Shown piece by piece: positions 34,840-43,414 of a stretch of 64,000 nt of DNA. The stretch is from Altererythrobacter ishigakiensis (lineage in GTDB: Bacteria; Pseudomonadota; Alphaproteobacteria; Sphingomonadales; Sphingomonadaceae). The notes beneath the pieces were generated by a model. The model searched no databases and was not told the origin of the DNA. It was given only the letters and a program-made list of their open reading frames with translations. Made by a program: the position numbers and the translations under genes. The stretch is taken from the NCBI RefSeq assembly GCF_001663155.1, contig NZ_CP015963.1, positions 1,698,001-1,762,000 on the forward strand. The letters run 5' to 3'. Position 1 is the stretch's first letter; each line of letters begins with the position of its first letter.

Positions 34840-36469
34840 GCTCGTCTTCGAAATCACGCGGCGGGCCGTCAGGTATTCCCCACCAAAGCACCAATACGCC
34901 AAACGCAACGACCACCCATGTGTACCAAAGGCCGGAGTATATATTGCCTGTGCTTGCCACGATTACACCAGCGATCAGGGGTAGGAAGCCGCCTAGGTAG
35001 CCTGCTCCGATGTGATAGGGAATCGACATCGAACTGTAACGAATGTTGGGCGGAAACATTTCTGACAAGAGCGCTGCAACCGAACCGTATGTTAGCGCCG
35101 AAAGCATGCCGAGTCCCAGCAAGATGGCTACGATACCGAGGATATTGGCCGCGCTGGGTTGTTGTTTGCTGAAGTCGAAACCGAATTCTGACAGAGCGCC
35201 GCGAATACCCGCTGTACGTGCGCTGCCATCGTCAAACCACTCTTGCTCTAGCGTTACATTCTCGCCGCCGGCAAGCAAGCGCAGGTCAGTTGCGGGCTCG
35301 ACGGTATATGCAACACCGGCAGCCGTCAGTGTTTCAAGCACCTTTCCGCACTCTGTCTGATCGCGGTTGAACATCTCTGCAAACGGATCGGTGGTGCATC
35401 CACTGCCCTGAACCACAATCGGCGTCTCCTGCGCCGCGCGCGAGAGGCCCGGATTGGCAAGGCTTCCCATGCTCCAGAAAGCGGGAAACAACAGAACAAG
35501 CGTTAGAACTGCGCCGATCATGATCGGTTTCTTGCGCCCGACAGAATCCGACCATTTCCCGATCAGGACGTAAAAAGTCATTGCGATCAGGCCAGAGAAA
35601 AACAGAATCAATTCCACTGTCAGATCATCAACGTGCATCGGCCCGCGCAAGAAGCTCATGCCTGAGAAAAATGCGGTGTACCAAATCGTAGTAAGAATGC
35701 CGGTAACACCGAACAATGCGACAAAGATGCGTTTCTTGTTTCCAGGGTAGGTAAAACTTTCCTTGAACGGATTTCCGGAAATCTTGCCCTCTGCTTTCAT
35801 CGCCTGGAAGACAGGGCTCTCTGACAGCATAAGGCGCATCCACAGCGAGATGACCAGCAGAATAATCGACAGCAGGAATGGCACACGCCAGCCCCATGCC
35901 TGGAAATCATCTTCGGGGATCAAAAAGCGGCACGCCAAGACGACGGCGATGGACAGAACAAATCCGCCTGCGACGCTGGCTTGAATAAAGCTGGTGTAAA
36001 AACCGCGCTTCTCTGGAGGGGCATGCTCGGCAACGTAAATCGCAGCACCGCCATATTCTCCGCCAAGGGCAAGCCCTTGTATAACACGCAGGAGAATGAC
36101 GATAATCGGCGCGGCAATTCCGATAGTTTCGATTGTTGGGATCAGGCCTACGCCGGCAGTCGCAATGCCCATCAGCGTAACGGTGACAAGAAAGGTATAT
36201 TTACGCCCCAGCTTGTCGCCCAGAAATCCGAACAGCACTGCGCCAATCGGGCGGAATGCAAAACCTACAGCGAACGTGGACCAAACCAGCAAAAGACCCA
36301 GTGTTTCATTATCGGTATCGTAGAATGCATCCTTGAGGATGTAGGCGAGAGTGCCGTAGATAAAGAAATCATACCATTCGAAAACCGTTCCGGCGGAACT
36401 GGCCCCGATTACTAGCTTGATTTCCTTTTCGGACGGTTCGCGTATCGTCGCACTCGCGCTTTCTGACAT
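34832..36469 (-). CDS. MFS transporter (metabolite:H+ symporter type) with a periplasmic insert
   Basis: A 545-residue major facilitator of the MHS (proline/betaine/shikimate-like) group: GASSAGTVFEWYDFFIYG near residue 22, FRPIGAVLFGFLGDKLGRK (72-90) and QGLALGGEYGGAAIYVAE (131-148). About 12 membrane helices are seen. Residues about 335-440, between helices in the C-terminal half, form an extra hydrophilic stretch with Cys358 and Cys374, predicted to lie outside the membrane. The substrate is not known. It overlaps alr by eight bases and is thus co-transcribed with it. Confidence 0.88.
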   Translation of the reverse strand: MSESASATIREPSEKEIKLVIGASSAGTVFEWYDFFIYGTLAYILKDAFYDTDNETLGLLLVWSTFAVGFAFRPIGAVLFGFLGDKLGRKYTFLVTVTLMGIATAGVGLIPTIETIGIAAPIIVILLRVIQGLALGGEYGGAAIYVAEHAPPEKRGFYTSFIQASVAGGFVLSIAVVLACRFLIPEDDFQAWGWRVPFLLSIILLVISLWMRLMLSESPVFQAMKAEGKISGNPFKESFTYPGNKKRIFVALFGVTGILTTIWYTAFFSGMSFLRGPMHVDDLTVELILFFSGLIAMTFYVLIGKWSDSVGRKKPIMIGAVLTLVLLFPAFWSMGSLANPGLSRAAQETPIVVQGSGCTTDPFAEMFNRDQTECGKVLETLTAAGVAYTVEPATDLRLLAGGENVTLEQEWFDDGSARTAGIRGALSEFGFDFSKQQPSAANILGIVAILLGLGMLSALTYGSVAALLSEMFPPNIRYSSMSIPYHIGAGYLGGFLPLIAGVIVASTGNIYSGLWYTWVVVAFGVLVLWWGIPDGPPRDFEDEHG

Positions 36470-36509
36470 GGCTGCTGCACTCTCCCCAGTTCATGTGCGG
36501 GGCAAAGCT

Positions 36510-36950
36510 CTAGCGCGTGTCTCGCTCCTTTGAAAGCGCCTGAATTGACGCCTTCCACGGCAGGACAATGGCGCCATGGCGACCAGTGTGTTCCCGAGCC
36601 GGGGAAAGTGCTTGGATAGCCGGCCAATCAGGCAAGTCGGCTTTTTCTTGCAACCACCTTTCGATAGCGTTCAATGAAACTGTCGCGGCCTCTAAATTCA
36701 AACCTGCTGCAGAGCGCGCGAAAATTGCGGCGGCTGCTTGGCCAACTGCACAAGCCGAAACGGATAAGCCCAGTCTTCCAATTGCGTCTCCGCTGTCGAG
36801 ATCTATACCCAGGCGAAGCATGCCCCCACATGTTCGCGATCGTACTTCGGTCAACAGGTCCCAGTTGCCCGAAAGGGAATATTGCGCCAATTCCGTTGCC
36901 AACGAAAGCAAGTCTGGAGTGTAAAGCTTTGCCGCCTGGTTTGGGGGCAT
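36510..36950 (-). CDS. NifU/SufU-like iron-sulfur scaffold homologue, degenerate site
   Basis: A 146-residue protein with the NifU-N fold pattern. Cys41 and Cys67 match two of the three cluster cysteines, but the CGD element reads CGG, and the third Cys (before LLPW in the family) is replaced by Ala127 in RHGAIVLPW. The family scaffolds Fe-S assembly, but with two of three ligands this member may be structural, a transfer helper, or bind metal differently. It follows cvpA by an overlap of one base. I do not see SUF or ISC genes nearby. Confidence 0.78.
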   Translation of the reverse strand: MPPNQAAKLYTPDLLSLATELAQYSLSGNWDLLTEVRSRTCGGMLRLGIDLDSGDAIGRLGLSVSACAVGQAAAAIFARSAAGLNLEAATVSLNAIERWLQEKADLPDWPAIQALSPAREHTGRHGAIVLPWKASIQALSKERDTR

Positions 36951-37468
36951 TATTCGCGCTCTGCATCCTGGCGCAGCTTTTCGCGGCGTTCCGCAATAAT
37001 GTTGACCAGATCGCTCGAAGCTGAATCAATCACCGGGTATGTACGTGCAGTCGTGATCCAGACAGGACGGCCTTTGTATCCCCACATGCTGTCAAAACCG
37101 AGCGCGATGACCGAGAACGCAAATACCATGATAAGAGCGCCTTTGATTACGCCAAAGCCAAATCCTAAAACCCGATCAATTGGGCCCAGAATCGAATTGC
37201 GCGATGCCTCGCCCACATTGTTTGCGATCACTTTCATGGCCGCATAGGGGATCAGCAAAAGCAGTGCGAATGCCAGGATCGAAGTCGCCGGTTCGACGTC
37301 AAGGTACTCGTAAAGGGCCTCTGTCAAAGGTGTGTGCAAATAATAGATAGCAGCCGCAGCCAATGCCCAAGCCGCGAGCGAAAGCACTTCCTGCACTAGA
37401 CCACGCAAAAAACCGCCAACCGCCGCAACTCCGACGATAATCAGCACGATGATATCAAACCCGTTCAT
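36950..37468 (-). CDS. cvpA: CvpA family membrane protein
   Basis: A 172-residue inner-membrane protein with about four hydrophobic helices (near residues 5-20, 28-45, 60-82, 100-125) and a basic/charged C-terminal tail. CvpA proteins are linked to colicin V production and, more generally, to envelope maintenance; the biochemical role is unknown. It lies 11 nt downstream of radA, a common pairing in alphaproteobacteria, and overlaps the scaffold homologue by one base. Confidence 0.9.
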   Translation of the reverse strand: MNGFDIIVLIIVGVAAVGGFLRGLVQEVLSLAAWALAAAAIYYLHTPLTEALYEYLDVEPATSILAFALLLLIPYAAMKVIANNVGEASRNSILGPIDRVLGFGFGVIKGALIMVFAFSVIALGFDSMWGYKGRPVWITTARTYPVIDSASSDLVNIIAERREKLRQDAERE

Positions 37469-37479
37469 GGGCTCACGAA

Positions 37480-38847
37480 CTATGCTTTTGACATCACGCG
37501 GTCAACGAGGTTCGCGACTTGTCCCACGCCTTGATAGGAAAGCTTTGGTGAACCGGTTTTTGCATCGGATGGACCGAATGCAGCCGAAAATCCAAGCTTC
37601 TGAGCCTCTTTGACCCTCAACGCCGCGTGGGCAACCGGGCGTACCTCACCTGATAAGGAAATCTCGCCAAACCATACTGACTTATCTGGCAGCGGTTGAT
37701 CTGCCAGTGCGCTTACCAATGCGGCCGCTACGGCCAAGTCTGCGGCGGGATCCGAAAGTCGGTATCCACCCGCGATGTTGAGATAGACCTCTGCTGAGCT
37801 GAAATTGAGCCCACATCTTGATTCCAGTACTGCGAGCAGCATCGCTAGCCGGCTATTGTCCCAGCCCACCACGGCCCGACGGGGCGTTGCTCCAGATTGT
37901 AGCCGTACGATGAGTGCCTGAATTTCGACAAGCACCGGGCGCGTACCCTCAAGCGCGGGAAAAACCGCGCTGCCGGCCAGAGGTTGATCGCGGCCCGAAA
38001 GGAATAGCATTGACGGGTTGGCGACTTCCTCCAGCCCTTGTTGCTCCATTGAGAAAACACCGATCTCGTCGACTGCACCAAAGCGGTTCTTGAGCGCGCG
38101 AAGTATACGATACTGGTGACTACGCTCACCTTCGAAGCTCATCACCACGTCGACCATATGTTCCAGAACACGGGGGCCGGCAATGTTCCCATCTTTGGTG
38201 ACGTGACCCACGAGCATCAACGCTACGCCGTTTTCTTTCGCGTATCGGATCAGTTCGAATGCGCAGCCTCGAACCTGACTGACTGTCCCCGGCGCACCTT
38301 CGATCGTGTCGGAATACATCGTCTGGATCGAGTCAATAACGAGTAGCGTTGGTGCGTCCATCTTACCCAGTGTGGTCAGGATGTTGCGCACCGAGGTCTC
38401 AGATGCGAGCTGGATCGGAGCATCCGAAAGCCCGAGCCTGGCAGCGCGCATTCGGACCTGCCCCGCAGCTTCTTCACCGCTGACATAAACGACGCTGCCT
38501 CCATTCTTTGCGATGGTTGCAGAAGTTTGAAGCAAAAGAGTCGATTTACCGATTCCGGGATCACCGCCCATAAGCACAGCTGATCCGGGAACCAACCCTC
38601 CCCCAAGTGCTCGATCAAATTCAGCTAACCCGGTCGTACGGCGTTGAGGCAATTTAGTCGGTGCATTCAGTTCTTCAAAGGCGAAAGCCCGACCTCCGCT
38701 GGAAAGGTCATGCTTTTGTGAGAAGACTGTTGCGTGAGCATCCTCAACCATTGTGTTCCATTCCGCGCAATCAGGACATTGTCCTTGCCAACGGTGCGCT
38801 ACGCTGCCGCATGCCTGACACACAAATCGCTTTTTCGCTTTCGCCAT
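37480..38847 (-). CDS. radA: DNA repair protein RadA
   Basis: A 455-residue RecA-like branch-migration ATPase. The N-terminal zinc finger is complete (C10, C13, C24, C27), Walker A is GGDPGIGKST (94-103), the RadA-specific KNRFG motif is in LKNRFGAVDEIG, and the C-terminal Lon-like domain follows. It drives branch migration and repair after RecA strand exchange. It starts 71 nt from the divergent patatin gene and leads into cvpA. Confidence 0.96.
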   Translation of the reverse strand: MAKAKKRFVCQACGSVAHRWQGQCPDCAEWNTMVEDAHATVFSQKHDLSSGGRAFAFEELNAPTKLPQRRTTGLAEFDRALGGGLVPGSAVLMGGDPGIGKSTLLLQTSATIAKNGGSVVYVSGEEAAGQVRMRAARLGLSDAPIQLASETSVRNILTTLGKMDAPTLLVIDSIQTMYSDTIEGAPGTVSQVRGCAFELIRYAKENGVALMLVGHVTKDGNIAGPRVLEHMVDVVMSFEGERSHQYRILRALKNRFGAVDEIGVFSMEQQGLEEVANPSMLFLSGRDQPLAGSAVFPALEGTRPVLVEIQALIVRLQSGATPRRAVVGWDNSRLAMLLAVLESRCGLNFSSAEVYLNIAGGYRLSDPAADLAVAAALVSALADQPLPDKSVWFGEISLSGEVRPVAHAALRVKEAQKLGFSAAFGPSDAKTGSPKLSYQGVGQVANLVDRVMSKA

Positions 38848-38918
38848 GACTTAGCTGTTAGCGAGAACATAAGCGGAACGCAATTGCTATCGCGCGCCAA
38901 TCCCGTAAGAATATCAAT

Positions 38919-41240
38919 ATGCACCAGAAGGAACTTCGCATCGCATTGGTCTGCTATGGCGGCGTGAGCCTGGCGGTTTACATGCATGGGGTAACAAAAG
39001 AGCTATGGCATCTCGCGCGAGCTAGCCGTGCGTATAATTCAGCAGAGGTTCCAGACGGTAAGGTTGCGAAGGTTTATCGTGACCTCTTGGCTGAGATCGA
39101 AACAAGTCAGAATCTGCGGTTACGCGTTCTCCCCGATATTCTAACCGGCGCCAGCGCAGGTGGGATCAACGCCGTGTTTCTATCGCAAGCTATCTATGCT
39201 GGTCATTCGCTTGAACCGCTTACGGATCTATGGCTCGAGAACGCAGACGTAGAGAAGCTGCTTGATCCTGATGCGCGCCCAATGTGGAAGTTCGCAAAGT
39301 TTTGGGCGCAACCGATCGCATGGTGGCTGTTTAAGCGACCAGGCAACGTTGTGTCTGAAAGCGTCGCACCGGAGACACGTGACGAAGTGCGGCGCAAAGT
39401 TTCGCGCTTTGTGCGCGGTCGATGGTTTCAGCCACCCTTCTCAGGCGACAACTTCTCCCAGCTACTGTTCGATGCGCTCAAGGCTATGTCCGACGAGGAG
39501 CCTGGACCTCCGCTCCTTCCGCCGGGCCATCCGCTTGATCTTCTAGTGACCGCGACCGATTTTCATGGGCATGTCGAGTTGTTGCGGTTGAACAGTCCGA
39601 AAGTCGTCGAAGAGAGCGAGCATCGCCTTCCTATCGGTTTTCGAGCAACAACGCCTATCACCAGTGGGCCATCGCTGGCTGACCCCCTAGAGTTGACTAT
39701 GGCCGCTCGTGCGACCGCGAGTTTTCCCGGCGCATTCCCTGCCTTCACTTTAGATGAGATTGATCGTCTGGCTCAGAAACGAGATCACCCTTGGGTTTCC
39801 CGCAGCTCTTTTCTGGAGCGAATTATGCCGACGCATATACGGCATGGCACGATGGAACACGTCGCGCTGATCGACGGCTCAGTTTTAGTAAATGCTCCCT
39901 TCGAAAGTGCGATCGAAGCCCTGCACGCTCGGCCATCGCATCGCGAAGTTGATCGCCGATTTGTCTATATTGATCCGAGACCAGACCGAATCGCGAGCAT
40001 GAAGGATGCGGATAAGCAGCCTGTCGGATTCTTTGCAGCGATATTCGGGTCGATATCCAGCCTTCCTCGCGAACAACCCATCCGGGATAACCTCGAGCAG
40101 CTTGAGCAGCAGTCGCGTGATGCCGAGCGTTTGCAGCGAATTATCGGTGGGATGCGACCAGAGGTAGACCGCGTGGTCGAAAAACTGTTCGGGATGACCT
40201 TCTTTCTTGATAGCCCCACCCCGGGGCGGCTAGCCTCTTGGCGCAACAAGGCACAGCAGGCCGCAGCAATGCAAGCTGGCTTTGCATACCATTCCTATGC
40301 CCGGACAAAATTTAGCGGGATTGTCGAACGAGTCGCACAGTTGGCCTATGAGGCCGCACCTCAGCTGGGGCTGCCTGACTCTCGACCGATAGAAGATGCC
40401 TTGAGGCGGGAGCTCAAGGCCAGGGGACTTGAAACTCTCTCTGATCCAAAAGGCGGTGCCAACGAAGACGCGATAAACTTCTTTCGCTCTTTTGATCTTG
40501 GCTTCCGCATTCGCCGACTTCGTTTGCTCATCCGGCGTTTGTCGCGTGATTGGGAACGAGATCCCGACATTCCCGACGATGCTCTCGATCTGGCACGCGA
40601 GCGAATGTATGACATTTTGGGGTTCTATTTGGACCAGGATGCTTTCGAGATGTTCGGGCAAAGGTTTAACGACCTTGCAGCTGATGTAATTGCCAACCCG
40701 GGTACTCTGCTCGATTATTTGGAGAGCGCGCAACACCTTCCATCAGTTGATGTTCGTGCAGAGTTACTTCTCTGCGAGTCTCTGCAAGAGATGCCGAAGT
40801 CACTGCGCCGGCGAATGCTGCTGACGTACTTGGGTTATCCATTCTACGATATCGCGACCTTGCCCCTGCTCCGGCATGAGAACCTCAATGAATATGATCC
40901 GATCAAGGTTGACCGTATTTCACCAGATGATGCGCCGTCCATCAGAGATGGAGGAGCACGTTCAACTTTGCGCGGAATCGAGTTTTACAATTTCGGCGCC
41001 TTTTTCAGCCGAGCCTATCGCGAGAATGACTATATTTGGGGGCGGTTGCATGGTGCCGAACGGATGATCGATCTCGTTTGTTCAACGCTTGAGGGAACGA
41101 TCGATGCCAGCAAATGCCGAGCCTTCAAGCGGGCAGCTTTCGAGGCGGTTATTGAAGAAGAACTAGAGGCAAAGCGTTGCCGACAAAGCCTGCTTCACAA
41201 TTTACAAAACGAAATTTCCGAGAAGTTCGGCGAGAATTGA
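38919..41240 (+). CDS. Large patatin-like protein (predicted lipase/phospholipase)
   Basis: A 773-residue protein with an N-terminal patatin domain and long C-terminal extension. The catalytic dyad is complete: nucleophile Ser79 in GASAGG and Asp319 in LIDGS, with a glycine-rich oxyanion loop near residue 13 (YGGVS). The C-terminal 350 or so residues match no small domain that I recognise, but the whole resembles the patatin-like family (TIGR03607/DUF3376) of actinobacteria and alphaproteobacteria. There is no signal peptide, so it acts inside the cell, perhaps on membrane lipids. It stands alone between divergent radA and the convergent metallo-hydrolase. Confidence 0.88.
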   Translation: MHQKELRIALVCYGGVSLAVYMHGVTKELWHLARASRAYNSAEVPDGKVAKVYRDLLAEIETSQNLRLRVLPDILTGASAGGINAVFLSQAIYAGHSLEPLTDLWLENADVEKLLDPDARPMWKFAKFWAQPIAWWLFKRPGNVVSESVAPETRDEVRRKVSRFVRGRWFQPPFSGDNFSQLLFDALKAMSDEEPGPPLLPPGHPLDLLVTATDFHGHVELLRLNSPKVVEESEHRLPIGFRATTPITSGPSLADPLELTMAARATASFPGAFPAFTLDEIDRLAQKRDHPWVSRSSFLERIMPTHIRHGTMEHVALIDGSVLVNAPFESAIEALHARPSHREVDRRFVYIDPRPDRIASMKDADKQPVGFFAAIFGSISSLPREQPIRDNLEQLEQQSRDAERLQRIIGGMRPEVDRVVEKLFGMTFFLDSPTPGRLASWRNKAQQAAAMQAGFAYHSYARTKFSGIVERVAQLAYEAAPQLGLPDSRPIEDALRRELKARGLETLSDPKGGANEDAINFFRSFDLGFRIRRLRLLIRRLSRDWERDPDIPDDALDLARERMYDILGFYLDQDAFEMFGQRFNDLAADVIANPGTLLDYLESAQHLPSVDVRAELLLCESLQEMPKSLRRRMLLTYLGYPFYDIATLPLLRHENLNEYDPIKVDRISPDDAPSIRDGGARSTLRGIEFYNFGAFFSRAYRENDYIWGRLHGAERMIDLVCSTLEGTIDASKCRAFKRAAFEAVIEEELEAKRCRQSLLHNLQNEISEKFGEN

Positions 41241-41248
41241 ATATCGGT

Positions 41249-42136
41249 CTAGTTCAGACTCTTCCAAACCGCCTCGATGAAGCGATCCTCGCTGATGAAA
41301 CCTTCACCGCGTTCAAAGCTGTCAAGTGGTCGTAAAGCCTGAGCTTCTTCAAGCGTAGATCCAGAATCGCGAAGCGCGCGAATCCGGGTTACAGCCTCAC
41401 CGACTGTGTTTCTGAACGCCACCAACTCTGACTTGTCGGACATGGGACCATGGCCTGGAATAACCTTCGTTTCCGCGTCCATCATGTTGATTGCTGCGTC
41501 GAGTGAGAAAAGCATGTCTTCAATATCGCCGCCTGATTCAACATCGACAAACGGCCATCCGGGAATCTTGAAATACAGATCGCCCATATGAACGATATTC
41601 TTCTCTCGCCAGCGGACGATGCTGTCACCGTCGGTATGACCACCCCCAACAAACACGACATCAATCGTGTCCCCGTTGAGATGGAGTGTGACGCCGCGGT
41701 CATAAGTTACGACCGGTAGTGCAGCTCTGGGTGAAGGCGGTATGACCCGCTCGCCGCGTGTCTGTTCATTGGACATGCGGACACGGACATTGTCATGCGC
41801 GAAGATAGTCGCACCGGTACTTCCGAAATGCTCATTCCCGCCGGTATGATCGCCATGCCAATGCGTGTTGACGACATATTTGACCGGAGATGCTCCCAGA
41901 TAGGCGACTGCTGTTTCAATCTTTTCCGACAATGGTGCGAATTGGTCATCGATGAGGACCGTTCCATCCTCGCCATGACTGACTGCCATATTTCCACCGG
42001 CACCAAAGAGCACGGCAACTCCTGGAGCAAGCTCCTCAGAGGTGATCTCAACTTCACTGAAGTCACGCTGGGCCACCAAAGGCGAGACCACAATGAGCGA
42101 TGCTGTTATCAGTGCTGCAGCGATGGTGCGTTTCAT
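41249..42136 (-). CDS. Exported MBL-fold metallo-hydrolase
   Basis: A 295-residue metallo-beta-lactamase-fold protein with a signal peptide (about residues 1-22, ending VVSPLVAQ). Zinc ligands: HWHGDH at 92-97, then GGHTDGDS and PGHGPMSDK. Unlike true class B beta-lactamases, a full resistance signature cannot be read with confidence, so the substrate is open; many proteobacterial homologues are simply annotated as MBL hydrolases. It is 67 nt downstream of dnaJ on the same strand. It could be co-transcribed with the chaperones. Confidence 0.85.
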   Translation of the reverse strand: MKRTIAAALITASLIVVSPLVAQRDFSEVEITSEELAPGVAVLFGAGGNMAVSHGEDGTVLIDDQFAPLSEKIETAVAYLGASPVKYVVNTHWHGDHTGGNEHFGSTGATIFAHDNVRVRMSNEQTRGERVIPPSPRAALPVVTYDRGVTLHLNGDTIDVVFVGGGHTDGDSIVRWREKNIVHMGDLYFKIPGWPFVDVESGGDIEDMLFSLDAAINMMDAETKVIPGHGPMSDKSELVAFRNTVGEAVTRIRALRDSGSTLEEAQALRPLDSFERGEGFISEDRFIEAVWKSLN

Positions 42137-42203
42137 GACTAATCCCCTCTGTTTGCCAGAGGCTTAGGCTTGAAACTGTTGAGAGTCGAGGAACCTGAAA
42201 GGG

Positions 42204-43337
42204 TTAGCCGCCGAAGGCCTCTTTCATCCGATCAAAAAAGCCTTTGCTTTCGGGACATTCGTCACCTGTTTCGGTTTCGCGGAACTGTTGCAGCAATTCC
42301 TTCTGCTTCTTCGAGAGTTTGGTCGGGGTTTCGACCGAAATTTCCACCACCAGATCGCCGCGTCCACGCCCTTGTAACACCGGCATCCCGGCGCCGCGCA
42401 CGCGCAATTGCTTGCCCGACTGGATCCCTGCGGGAATTTCGACCTTGTTGTCGTCTCCGCCAAGATCGGGGATTTCGACTGACCCACCCAACGCGGCGGT
42501 CGTAAAGCTGATCGGAACGCGCGTAAGCAGCGTCGTCCCTTCGCGTTGGAATACTGCGTGGGGTTTCACATGCACAAATATATACAGGTCGCCTGCCGGC
42601 GCACCACGGGGTCCGGCTTCGCCCTTCCCGGACAAACGAATGCGTGTGCCCGTATCAACGCCAGCAGGAATTTCCACTTCCAGCGCGCGAGGTTTGTCAA
42701 CGACGCCTTCGCCTCGGCAGTCCCCGCAAGGATCTTCGATAACGGCGCCGCGCCCGTGACACGTTGGGCATGGCCGCTCAACCACGAAGAATCCCTGCTT
42801 CGCGCGCACTTTTCCGTGACCATCGCACATGCGGCATTCGCGTTCGCTGGTTCCCGGGGATGCGCCGGAACCATCGCAAGTTTCGCAACTTTGGGAGACT
42901 TCGATTTCCAACTCGACGGTTTTTCCGTGGAAGGCATCGTCCAAGCTGACTTCAAGGTCATACCGAAGGTCTGCCCCACGACGAGGTTGAGCTCGCTGTC
43001 TTCCTCCGCCGCCGAACGCGCTGCCAAATATAGTCTCGAAGATATCGCCTATGTCGCCGAAATCGCCTTGGGCTCCGCGGCTTCCACCCCCACCCGACAT
43101 GCCCTGAGTATAGGCCGCATGGCCATATCGGTCATATGCCGCACGTTTCTGCGGGTCCTTTAAGCAATCGTACGCTTCGTTGATGGCTTTGAACTTCGCC
43201 TCGCATTCAGCATCGCCCGGATTTCGATCTGGGTGATATTGCATTGCGAGCTTGCGATATGAGCTCTTCAACGTGCTGCCATCAGCATTCCGGCTAACGC
43301 CAAGCAGCTCGTAATAATCGATATCAGTGGCTGACAT
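42204..43337 (-). CDS. dnaJ: Chaperone protein DnaJ
   Basis: A 377-residue DnaK co-chaperone. Order: J domain with HPD (YHPDRNPGD near residue 34), a Gly-rich stretch (SGGGGSRG), a zinc-finger domain with four CxxCxGxG repeats (CETCDGSG, CRMCDGHG, CPTCHGRG, CGDCRGEG), then the substrate-binding C-terminal domains. It delivers substrates and stimulates DnaK ATPase. It follows dnaK by 77 nt, which contain a long stem-loop. The ATG at 43337 is used; a longer frame would extend across that hairpin. Confidence 0.96.
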   Translation of the reverse strand: MSATDIDYYELLGVSRNADGSTLKSSYRKLAMQYHPDRNPGDAECEAKFKAINEAYDCLKDPQKRAAYDRYGHAAYTQGMSGGGGSRGAQGDFGDIGDIFETIFGSAFGGGGRQRAQPRRGADLRYDLEVSLDDAFHGKTVELEIEVSQSCETCDGSGASPGTSERECRMCDGHGKVRAKQGFFVVERPCPTCHGRGAVIEDPCGDCRGEGVVDKPRALEVEIPAGVDTGTRIRLSGKGEAGPRGAPAGDLYIFVHVKPHAVFQREGTTLLTRVPISFTTAALGGSVEIPDLGGDDNKVEIPAGIQSGKQLRVRGAGMPVLQGRGRGDLVVEISVETPTKLSKKQKELLQQFRETETGDECPESKGFFDRMKEAFGG

Positions 43338-43363
43338 TCTACTTTTCCCTGCCCAAACCTGTG

Positions 43364-43394
43364 CCGCCACCAGCGCAATAAGCGCCAGTGGCGG
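43364..43394 (-). ncRNA. Strong hairpin between dnaK and dnaJ
   Basis: Arms 43364-43376 and 43382-43394 pair over 13 positions, including two G-U type wobbles when read as minus-strand RNA, around a 5-nt loop. It sits 20 nt after the dnaK stop and 26 nt before the dnaJ ATG, with no U-run after it. It looks more like an attenuator or processing/stability element than a full terminator. It could set the dnaK to dnaJ ratio. Confidence 0.6.
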
Positions 43395-43414
43395 TCAGAT
43401 TTTCCATCAGGACA

